A stretch of DNA of 24,894 bases from Zarea fungicola (Eukaryota > Ascomycota > Sordariomycetes > Hypocreales > Cordycipitaceae): assembly GCA_900169235.1 (NCBI GenBank), contig FWCC01000466.1:1-24894 (forward strand), written 5' to 3'. The notes under the pieces were generated by a model that had not been told where the DNA came from, did no database searches, and worked only from the letters and a program-made list of their open reading frames with translations. Both the position numbers and the translations under genes were made by a program. Positions 8,789-17,199 of this stretch are shown in pieces. Position 1 is the stretch's first letter, and every line of letters starts with the position of its first letter.

Positions 8789-9259
8789 ATGCGATTCTTA
8801 CTCTCTCTCGTGGCTCTCAGCACCCTCACCGGCCAAAGCTTGGCCGACTTCCACGTTGGAAGGGCTGACAAGACCCAATTACATGCCAACCCGAATCAGG
8901 GAGGTACCCCCGGTCTGAAGTACACCCAATACATCGCATGCCCTTCCAACTACTATAACTGCAACTGCTTTGGAAGCATTCGTATTGATCGTGGCGTCGA
9001 AGTACGCGCCGGTGGCTCAACCACGGGCTCATCTTTCTCTCTTGCTTCTGGCCTCTGCGGAATGGGACAATTGGACTTTTACTATCGGCCAAACCTTGGA
9101 CATTGGGAATTCTACGTTGCCGGTGGCAATGGAGAAGTCCAAGGAACATGCTACAAGAACGACCCCCCACTTCAAGGATGCGGCATAGGTCCTTTGAGTG
9201 TCCTTGAAACCAACTACCAGGACCAACTTGTCTGCTATAGTTATATTTGTAACCCTTAG
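8789..9259 (+). CDS. Small secreted cysteine-rich protein (effector candidate)
   Basis: An intronless 156-aa protein. Residues 1-19 form a signal peptide (n-region MRF, hydrophobic core LLSLVALSTLTG, likely cleavage after SLA-19). The mature part of about 137 aa contains eight cysteines at 51, 58, 60, 90, 121, 131, 149 and 154, an even number that suits four disulfides, and is rich in Gly, Tyr and Asn. No membrane segment follows the signal peptide. A TATA box, pyrimidine-rich leader and clean ATG support real expression. Proteins of this size and pattern in ascomycetes include host-interaction effectors, antimicrobial proteins and wall-associated proteins. I do not recognise a named family, so the role is open. 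Frames on the opposite strand overlap it but have no supporting features. Confidence 0.8.
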   Translation: MRFLLSLVALSTLTGQSLADFHVGRADKTQLHANPNQGGTPGLKYTQYIACPSNYYNCNCFGSIRIDRGVEVRAGGSTTGSSFSLASGLCGMGQLDFYYRPNLGHWEFYVAGGNGEVQGTCYKNDPPLQGCGIGPLSVLETNYQDQLVCYSYICNP

Positions 9260-10165
9260 GGGGGTGGTCTTGTTGATCCATGGAGATGTGCCAAGTCGAG
9301 ACTGGATCCATGCACACGGCCTGAACTCGGCATAGCATCATCTTCCCGACCCATCCTGGACAAAGTTCATCAATCAGCAAGATTTGATGTGGCGAGGTCA
9401 TGGGCTTGCTTCTGAATCTTCTCCTCTACTTCTACTTCTTCTTGTTAGCTTATGAAACTCAAACTAGTCGCGCACGTGGCTTGTCAATAATTTCAATAGT
9501 TATTCTAGATATATACTTTCCAAGTATTTATACATATTGACCAACTAAGATTTCTAGTTGATTGCTTATTTGCCTTTTTGATGCCAGTATTCAGGCTCTT
9601 GGGAATTTATTAGAAGTGTTCATGTATCGATTATGTGAGGGCAACCTTGAGCGAGTTGTAAACAGCGTTAGAGGCAATGAGTACAATTAATATTACATCA
9701 TGTCATACTGGCAACTTTTATTTCCATCGTAATTTATGAGACTAAAGCACAGCACCGGGACTTAACCCAACAAGCCTCTTCACGGTCATATGAAATATTA
9801 CAAAGACACTTGACGAGACCTGTAAAACAATATGAGGATATCTTCAGCAAGGCCTGCATTTACAGAGGACGTTTTTTTCAATAGCGCATCTTATTAGAAA
9901 CGTGCTCACATATCTTTATAAGAAACTCGAGAAATAATGACGTGAATAGTTCGGAATTAATGCTCTTAGAATCTGAATACTGCCTTGTGACTATATCTGC
10001 CTGGTTTTTATCACTAAATTGCGGCCAAACACACACGGGCGACAGCCCTCCTTGTTCCAAGTCAACGGCCAATTGTGTTGTCCTTTTATCAAACCCGAGG
10101 TCCTCTTGACTGTCTTTCTTCCTCTCAACATGCATCAGTATAGATCGGCCGCCCAGATAAGAAAA
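9260..10165. other. Intergenic stretch
   Basis: This is the shared 3' flank of two convergent genes, the secreted protein on plus and the DUF1993 gene on minus. It is AT-rich and holds no supported gene or clear repeat. Confidence 0.55.
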
Positions 10166-10744
10166 CTACTCGGCCGGCTGAACACGAAGCACACCCTCAA
10201 AATCGCGCTTCCCAATCGGCACGCCCTGCACGCGCAGGATGTCGTACGCGGTGACGGCGTGGAAGTAAAAGTTGGGCAGGGAAAACGATAGGAGGAACGT
10301 CTCCGCGGTAAAGGAGAGCTGCCGCGGGCCGATCTTGAAATTCAGTTCCCTGCCCGCCCAGCTGTTGACTTCGTCTGGCGTGAGACCCCGTAGCAGTTCC
10401 TCCGCCTCGGCAACCACGGCTCGAAGGTTGGCGAATGGAATATCCTCGCGCAAGTCCGGGGGCGCGAAGACGCCGGTCTTGATGCCCTCCAGCGCATAGT
10501 AGGAATGGTTCGCTACGCATTCGAGCTGGAAGTGCAGCGGCGCCATGTCCGGAGTGAGGCGGGCGCGGACAAAGTCGTCTGGATGGGTGCCCGTCTCGGC
10601 GCAGTGAGCGGTGGCGCGGTCGAGGAAGCCCAAGACGGCGCGTACGGTTTGCAGAAAGGTTGGAACGGCGAGATTGTAGAGCGATGTTCCCACGCTGTTC
10701 CCGGTGCTCGGGCCGGATTGCGAAGTGGCCGGTATAGCTGACAT
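10166..10744 (-). CDS. DUF1993 domain protein
   Basis: A single exon of 192 aa from an ATG at 10744-10742 to TAG at 10168-10166. It matches the DUF1993 pattern end to end: SLYNLAVPTFLQTV near the N-terminus (about residues 21-34), FLDRATAHCAETG (40-52), then RLTPDMAPLHFQLECVANHS and EGIKTGVFAPPDL, and a C-terminal LSFSLPNFYFHAVTAYDILR segment. The family consists of compact helical proteins of about 170-190 aa, widespread in fungi and bacteria, without an established biochemical activity. No signal peptide is present, so it is probably cytosolic. A TATA-like ATATAA lies about 117 bp upstream on its strand, near 10861. The gene is GC-rich compared with its flanks. Confidence 0.88.
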   Translation of the reverse strand: MSAIPATSQSGPSTGNSVGTSLYNLAVPTFLQTVRAVLGFLDRATAHCAETGTHPDDFVRARLTPDMAPLHFQLECVANHSYYALEGIKTGVFAPPDLREDIPFANLRAVVAEAEELLRGLTPDEVNSWAGRELNFKIGPRQLSFTAETFLLSFSLPNFYFHAVTAYDILRVQGVPIGKRDFEGVLRVQPAE

Positions 10745-12161
10745 GTTTTTTTTGTGGTATTTCGACTGTGATTTTGAAGTTGTGTTTGTGTAGACTCAGT
10801 TGTGATGCGGATTCATATCGGACACAAGTCAACAGAAAGTTGGCAGGTATACAATCAACTTATATATTAGTTTGCAGCCGTGCAGGACTTTTTTTCATCC
10901 CACAGTCGTCGATTTGGAACTTGGGCGAATAAATTGGTGGCCTGTTCAAGAACGTTATACATTTCTGGGCGTGAACAGCTGTAGCAGAATTAGGTTCATT
11001 CATGAACAGCTGCAGGGGTATTAGTTTTTTTCTTGAACACTTTGTGGCTTCAGTTGTGAATTGGGGGCGTAGATGCAGCGGCAGATACGACAGTTACGGC
11101 GGTCGGCCTACTAAGCCATTCAGGCAGCTTACACCGAAAGGGAGGCAATCTAATGACGATGGTTTTGTAGACACGATATGTCCCTTTTATTTTACCTTTT
11201 CGCTGAAGCTATTCTCATAAAATTTATCTTCAAGAGCTTCTTGTATCGGAATAATAGGTGAGAGTGCTTATATTCAACGTAAATTGAGGCTTCGACCTGG
11301 CGCACGACTGGAGTCACTTGTTGAGTCAAGTCCTCCATGAGTACTCTTGACAATCTGTGAAAGTTGTCTTGTTCGACAATCGGCCTTATGTTCAACAGTA
11401 GACGTACCCGGGATCAGTGGCTGATGGTCTAATGAGCGTACTACTCGCTGGTAATTGATAAGAATCAATTATTTTCCAAATCCGCGCTCGCTAGAGTGTC
11501 TATATCCAAGTCTTTGCTAGTTGGCGTAGCGGAACAGAGTATCATTACGTACGGTCTCGTCCTTGGCTCACTGCATGGCACGGGGCCTGGTATCTGGGCG
11601 GTCAAGGTGTCAGGTTCATTATTGGTTAGATTTTCCCACTTGCCTTAAAAGGGTAGTTGGGCGCTCTTGCTTAGTCCAGGCCAGGCGGTACAGGTGGGAA
11701 TACGAATACCAAGTAAGCCTCGGATGTGTCCACAACAATAATTTATCGACGATCATTCTGTATTTCGAGCTTGCCTGTCTCACTATCACGTACCCATTAA
11801 TTTAGTCACTTATCCGCTCTTTGTAAGCCTTGGCTATGCAGTATTGGCTGCTGTTGGAGCAGGTGGCTATGGCCGATGCCAAGGCCCCGAGACGGGGTCC
11901 AGCTTCTGCAAAGATAACGACACCTATTTTTGGAAATGTGTGATTCGATGTCTGTCCTATTTCTAGATATTGAATTTCTAAAAGCATAACTATTCAGGGT
12001 TTCATGAGTACGCTTTTATGCGATCTGTTATAAATACATGGACAGAGAACCTCCAGACGACACCATGTCTCTGCAAGCGAAAACTACTTCAGCAAAACAG
12101 GCAAATAACAGAGACATTTCTTCCATCAGATTTATCGAATATCATCTTGAAATCACGTACG
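10745..12161. other. Intergenic stretch with small palindromes
   Basis: No full gene is supported. Near 10940-11036 the sequences GTTCAAGAAC and GTTCATTCATGAAC, two TGAACAGCTG copies and a further TGAAC occur within about 100 bp. A cysteine-rich open frame at 11742-11966 is listed separately. The last 100 bp are the promoter of the GPI-type protein. Confidence 0.45.
11742..11966 (+). pseudogene. Orphan cysteine-rich secreted-protein-like frame without a start
   Basis: The frame is open from 11742 to TAG at 11964-11966 (74 codons) and contains no ATG. Its middle is hydrophobic and signal-like (PLFVSLGYAVLAAVGAG). It is followed by a dense cysteine-rich end with four cysteines in about 27 residues (GRCQG, SSFCK, WKCV, IRC). 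This is the shape of a small secreted protein that has lost its start, or of a last exon whose first exon I could not place. No family is recognised. Confidence 0.3.
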
Positions 12162-13204
12162 ATGAAGTGGCATAGCATTCTTACGGTGGCCAGTCTCACC
12201 GGGCTTGTGTCGTCCCAAGGTGCAGCGACGTACAAGAATACGGACGCGGCAATCAACGTGAGAATTGACCGATGTTGCAGGCCCAAAATAATATGCTTCA
12301 TACGGCTGATGACTTTGTAACAGCTTGATAAAGTTGCCCTTTCCAATAGAGCCGACTGCGGCCGTGCAAAGAGAAATTTCGACAGTTTATACAAGGTATC
12401 CCGACCCATGCACTTGCTCTCTCCCCATTCAATTTATGTTTGACTCAATAATGCAGCGCTCACCGTTCTAACTTTGCTTAGGATTTCACACTCATCGACT
12501 CGACCATCGTCAACGCTACGGAGACTCCAAACTGTCGCTCACCTGTCGGTGGAACTCGTCTTCGTGGGTTATCCGGCGATAATATTATATACGGCGATAG
12601 CTCTGTCACGTTTCTCGTCGGGTCTGGGCTTATGATTCCAAATACTCTATTCAACGGCTCCGTTGCCTTTGACGTTTCTGTTGACGTCGATTCCCTCAAG
12701 CTGGATGGCGACTTTAGCGTTGTACTTGAACTGAAATGGATCCGGAGCATGACAACTACAGTGTCGGACAAGGTCACCTTCTCAGCTGCGAAGGACGGCC
12801 AACCACCTTACAGGGTTAATTTGGACAAGAAGGGAGCTCAGGCGGATACCTTTAATGTATGGGCTCACGTATTTGATGATAAGGATAATTTCTTGTCAGA
12901 CTTCAAACTCGCCCTTTTCAACCTCGACTTTGGACTCCTTGTAAAGGATGAAGATACTAGCAAGGGAACGACGAGCTCAGAGGCAAGCCCGAGGCCGACG
13001 GCTACTAGGGCCGCATCGACGACCTCTTCGGCCGCTGGTCGCTCGACTACTACCACCTCGGCTGCTACCACGCCCGCCACAACAGAATCTGGCACTACAG
13101 CTTCTGCGGCGACACCTCCAACTTCTACCCCCAATGTTGGGTTGCACCAAGTACCTAGTTTCGGTATGCTGGCTGCACTGTTGGTCGTTTCTGCGCTCTT
13201 TTGA
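12162..13204 (+). CDS. GPI-anchored-type surface protein with Ser/Thr-rich stalk, three exons
   Basis: Exons 12162-12257, 12324-12395 and 12482-13204 join in phase 0 to give 296 aa. Intron 1 is GTGAGA..AACAG (66 bp); intron 2 is GTATCC with branch TCTAAC and acceptor TTAG (86 bp). Residues 1-18 are a signal peptide (MKWHSILTVASLTGLVSS). Residues about 19-212 form a globular, beta-rich-looking domain with just two cysteines (Cys44, Cys74) and N-glycosylation sites at Asn67 and Asn114. Residues about 215-272 are a Ser/Thr/Ala/Pro stalk of the kind that is heavily O-mannosylated. The last 15 residues are hydrophobic (GMLAALLVVSALF), as in a GPI-attachment signal. It should sit on the plasma membrane or wall. 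I do not recognise the globular domain. Confidence 0.78.
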
Positions 13205-15443
13205 GCGGAATACAACCAGTGAAAGCGATCTGCTCATTACGTGTCAAATTCTTGCATGTCAGTGCCCCGTTGCCCAGGAAGGTAGTTTTGCGAATCACGA
13301 ATGGGTGCTGCAAAGGATAGCCTACATGAAGCGCACTGATTGATCCTTAGTTGTGTCAGGGTGCTGGCTCGGGGAGCAACAAGGATGATATGTAATTCGC
13401 AGCTCGATAGTCGTTTGCTGGCTGGAAATTTTTGTGAAGAGTCGGCCATAGTTCCTAGCTACCGTACTCACCAGCTCGGAGTCTGAACACAGGCAGTTTC
13501 TTCTATTACCTCTCACAAGTTACAATGATCAGCCATGTAGCTAAATCGTATCCACTTCCCGCTATTTTTAACTTGTTTAAATTTGCATGTAATAGCCGTA
13601 GATTCATCATATATTTAATAGGCGTCTCCACAGAAAGTTGAGCTCATCCGTAGAAATTGCACGTTCTCAATCTTGCCAGGAACTGTGGTGAGATCATGGA
13701 GCATCTTTTTAATCTTCCTGACTTGCCTAAAAAAAAACTTGGGCGATGAATAGAGCTGTTGGTGGAATTTGCCAGTAATGTGCCAAAGGGAAATTCTCGA
13801 TTGTACATGACTAAAAGGGGTTTACTGGTCCTCGTAAATTGCTGGGTTGGTACTGAAAGCGGCAAACCCGAGCTTAGCTTCTCTGAAGTCGGCTTCTCCG
13901 ATGCTGTAGCTAAGTTAAGTAGTACGTTCCGTTATTGTTTAACAGTCTGTATCAAAGGTTATTTATTTAACCGCCGGCAAGCTGATTATTAGGAGTTTAG
14001 TGTGATTGTCAAAAGAGGAAAATCGTGTGTGTCTTTAATATAATAAGCTAGCCGTGCCCGTGTCAGAGCACATGACAACTAACACTGTGAACGAGTAATG
14101 TCGAGGGAGCAATGGTGCCCTCTTCCGTCTAGTTAGCCGCCTTTTAAAATGCATTGCCATATAGTGTGGCTTTGGCGAAGCCTTCTGCGAGCCATTGGGC
14201 TACATCCGACCCGTTCCCCCCTCGACTGGCATCACCTGTAGAGCCATAGAGGCACCTTGTGCTGCAGCCCGAGTATGCCAGTTCGACCGAATTGGCCTAT
14301 CACTTGATTATATTAAGATGCAGATTATGCTATTTGCAACGCCTCTTCCTCGCTGCTCCCAATCGTGACACTTACATCCCCTGGCACCAGTGTCAAATGC
14401 CTATTAAACATAGGATTTAGCCTCATCTAATTTGGCAAGCAAACTCTGAACCACAAAGTGGGCCAATTTTCTTGAAATAGGCTTAATTAGAGTGGTAGTT
14501 TTACCTATCAGCAGTAGTTAATAAGCATAATAAGCTCATGACTAGAGAGGAGCTCCATAGAAGCCAGAGCTAGCGGCCGCATCTGAAGATTTCTTGATTG
14601 CCACTAGTTTACCCCGTTCTTGACAGGGACAAGGTTTCCGTTTTACAATTCTGGAAGTGCACGTAGTTGTAGCGCATAATAGTTCAGCCGTTAGTTCATA
14701 CAGTGTTTCCATGCAAATATCACCTTTTGAGCCTCTTTCGACTGCCCTTTCAACCGTTAGACCATTTACCCTTGTTTTTACTGGTATCTTCATTTTTAGA
14801 AATAAGCTGACTTACAGCACCATGTATCATTATTTGACCCTTTAATTAGTAAGTCACCGATAGAGCGGAGGAGATGGCATGTATCCTACTCGCCTCAGTT
14901 TTGTTACGAGCTAGACTCTGGGACGTGGCCCGCGTTGTATCGTTATAGGTGTGTATGTTCGGCATTATGGAGCTCTGTGTCCTGGATTCTTCTCTTGTAC
15001 CAGTACCCGTCTAGACGCTATAGACGAGCTGCTGGTATCTGTATGGAAGCCTTTTAAAAACGGCAAGGGGCAATATGGCACATCTTTTGTGTGCAAATTG
15101 GTAAGGTATGCGCTATCTACTCCTGGTCCCGGTTTAAAATACGGAATTGATGCAATGACAGAAAGCTATCCGGGCCTAAAATATGACCATATCAGCCACC
15201 AAAGCCCGTAACGGCTGATAATGCAACGTTTGTTGAGTTACTCAATATAGCTCCTCATCGTACACGTTTCCATACCAGTGAAGCAAGACACAAACCTTGA
15301 AGTAATGTCCTCGAGCCTGGAAAACTATAAAAGGCGCTCATCCACAGCCTCAGGGAATGGAATTCTGCAACTGAGTCAACATTACAAACTTGAATACAGA
15401 CTTGAATACAGACTTGAATACAGACTTGAATACAGACTTGAAT
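13205..15443. other. Gene-poor stretch of about 2.2 kb
   Basis: No supported gene. Possible decayed coding remains lie on the minus strand: a 50-codon open frame at 14296-14144 ending GFAKATLYGNAF before TAA, and an 83-codon frame at 14793-14542; neither matches a family I know. AT-rich, RIP-like texture occurs around 13550-13620 and 14030-14050. The right end holds the 12-bp tandem repeat next to the glutathione-transferase gene. Confidence 0.4.
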
Positions 15444-15447
15444 ATGG
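15388..15447 (+). repeat. Five 12-bp tandem repeats overlapping a start codon
   Basis: ACTTGAATACAG is repeated perfectly four times (15388-15435), followed by a diverged fifth copy ACTTGAATATGG (15436-15447). The ATG of the glutathione-transferase-like gene (15444-15446) lies inside that last copy. The array therefore forms the end of the 5' leader. Confidence 0.9.
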
Positions 15448-16276
15448 ACCAAGTTATCTTGTACGACAACCCAAGCCGCTTCGGAACCGGCACATGCTGG
15501 TCTCCTAACGTATGGAAAAGTATGTGAGCACATCTTCTTATATATTGTCCTGCTGACTAACAGATACCTAGCCCGTTTGCTATTAAACTTCAAGTCTATT
15601 GACTACAAGACTGAATGGCTACATGGCCCAGACATTGGGCCAACGCTCAAGTCGCTGTAAGTAAAACTCCACTACTGTAGGCGGAATTAGCAAGCTTACT
15701 TCTAGTAGTGGTATTCCCCCGAACAAACCAGGCACTGAAATGGCCGACTACACTATCCCAGCAGTACGACTTCCTGGTGATTCCTACATCATGGAGTCAA
15801 CGGCCATTGCGGAAGCCATTGAAGCCATGTACCCTGAGCCAAAGGCGCATTTGGACGCCCCGGTATTGCAAGACGTACTGGCGACAATGTGGTCATCTGT
15901 TATTGAGCCATTGGTACCTATGCTTGTGCCACGAATGCCTCGTGAATGCCTTTCCGGTTCCACTATAGCATTTCATATAGAGGTTCGAAAAGTGACATTT
16001 GGCATGTCACTAGATGAACTTGAAGCCAAGTACGGAGGTGGTGCATGGGAAAAGGCTCTACCTGGTCTATATAAGATCGCAGGGATTTTGAAACAGGATC
16101 CAACTGGCCCATTCTGTCTGGGCAAAACGCCTTCGTACGCCGACTTTCTCATTGTTGGATTTCTTGAGTGGGCTAAATGCCTGGGAGGTGGCACCTTTGA
16201 AGACTTACTGCGGATTGACCCAGTCTATGAACGCCTTTATGCTAGCTGCGAGTTGTGGCTGCAGAAGAACAACTGA
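15444..16276 (+). CDS. Glutathione-transferase-like protein (LigE/UstS-like), three exons
   Basis: Exons 15444-15519, 15572-15656 and 15709-16276 give 242 aa. The N-terminal thioredoxin-fold domain (residues about 1-85) begins MDQVILYDNPSR, carries the CWSPNVWKTR segment typical of LigE/GSTFuA-like transferases (candidate catalytic Ser20 or Cys18), and continues DYKTEWLHGPDIGPTLKS and YTIPAVRLPGDSYIMEST. The Pro and Glu-Ser pair in the last piece is the usual glutathione-binding site. The rest is the all-helical C-domain. Both introns are about 50 bp with CTAAC/CTTAC branch sites. Intron 2 ends in TAGTAG, so exon 3 could also begin at 15706, adding one residue. Likely role: glutathione-dependent detoxification or ether cleavage in the cytosol; UstS-like members occur in secondary-metabolite clusters, but none is visible here. 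Confidence 0.85.
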
Positions 16277-16928
16277 GTTGACAGTAAGCAGGTACTTATT
16301 GGCCATGCGGTACAATTCTCTCTCAGGGCGTGCAGGAACGAGGGGCAGAGTATGGTCAACCCTATATTAGTGTCTTGCTTGCTAAAAGTAGTTATTTTAC
16401 TTTTACCTCAGTAGATCAAAGATCGTGCTCGTTAAAGTGTGCTGGTATGCAAATTTTATACTCTGTAGAAAGAAGCGAGTGCCAGCTCAGTTAAGAGTAA
16501 AAGCTTACCCTTCCTAGCGCACGATCGGCTCAACCTGGCTTCCGACATGCACGAATGTAAGGTCTGAGGAAGTCCATACTTTCAGCTGTTGCACTCCGTT
16601 ACACGTCCGCATTCACTGTGCGAATGATCGCTTTTTAGCGACAAAATCATCGGCCATTAATGCCGGCATTCCATGGCCGAGTCGCAAGCTTCAGTATTGC
16701 CCTGGGCGGCCCCATTAGCTGGAGAACACTACTTGTTCTTAGCAAATCAAACACAGAAAAAAAGGGACTAATTTCATATTTTAATGTATTTCGTATACTT
16801 GCGCAAAGTTACTGGCTTTTAAAAATATCCCTGGTAAGGGCGTGAAAATACATTGCAAGGTAGAGGCTATAGATGCTATAAAATCCAACGCACGCATCTT
16901 CAACCGTGGTTTTCTTGTCTGCAATAAA
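16277..16928. other. Intergenic stretch
   Basis: 3' flank of the glutathione-transferase-like gene. Several short frames exist, none with family features. I see no clear repeat. Confidence 0.5.
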
Positions 16929-17199
16929 ATACGACTCTTAACAGCGATGATTGCCACAGCAAGCGCCCTTGACATCATTTTCACACCCAATGACATTCTG
17001 GGGAATGTTCCACAAGTCGATACCCTCGCTGTCTGCGCACGTCGATGCGCGTCCGCCATCGAAATGCACTATATCTGCTGTGCGAGGTCAGCTGCAGCCT
17101 GGCGACAGCATCGGCGCAAAAGGCCGGTTTAGCATCCATGTCCAGTGCGAGCTGTCGTGTTTCTGTCGCATTGCGAATCCGACTCCTGCCCTAGAATGA
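16929..17199 (+). pseudogene. Broken small secreted cysteine-rich protein gene
   Basis: One frame reads a signal-peptide-like start (RLLTAMIATASA, then LDIIFTPND) and a first cysteine block (VCARRCAS). The codon where the signal peptide would begin is ATA (16929-16931); an internal ATG at 16947 leaves too short a signal peptide. Near 17050-17070 the coding signal passes to the next frame, which reads KCTISAVRGQLQPGDS, then a second cysteine block (QCELSCFCR), and stops at TGA 17197-17199. Lost start plus frame change fit a pseudogene of a small secreted protein. An intron could explain the frame change, but I found no convincing splice pair. Function unknown. Confidence 0.4.

Noticed and set aside
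8826..9401. 191-codon minus-strand frame opposite the secreted protein
   Set aside because: It overlaps the well-supported signal-peptide gene almost completely and has no domain, sensible start context or splice signals.
10197..10832. 211-codon minus-strand frame overlapping the DUF1993 gene
   Set aside because: It is an Arg-rich frame shifted from the DUF1993 reading frame, which matches the family end to end.
15255..15593. Repeated IQVC/LEYR peptide frames over the 12-bp repeat
   Set aside because: They are translations of the tandem repeat in the leader of the glutathione-transferase-like gene, not a repeat protein.
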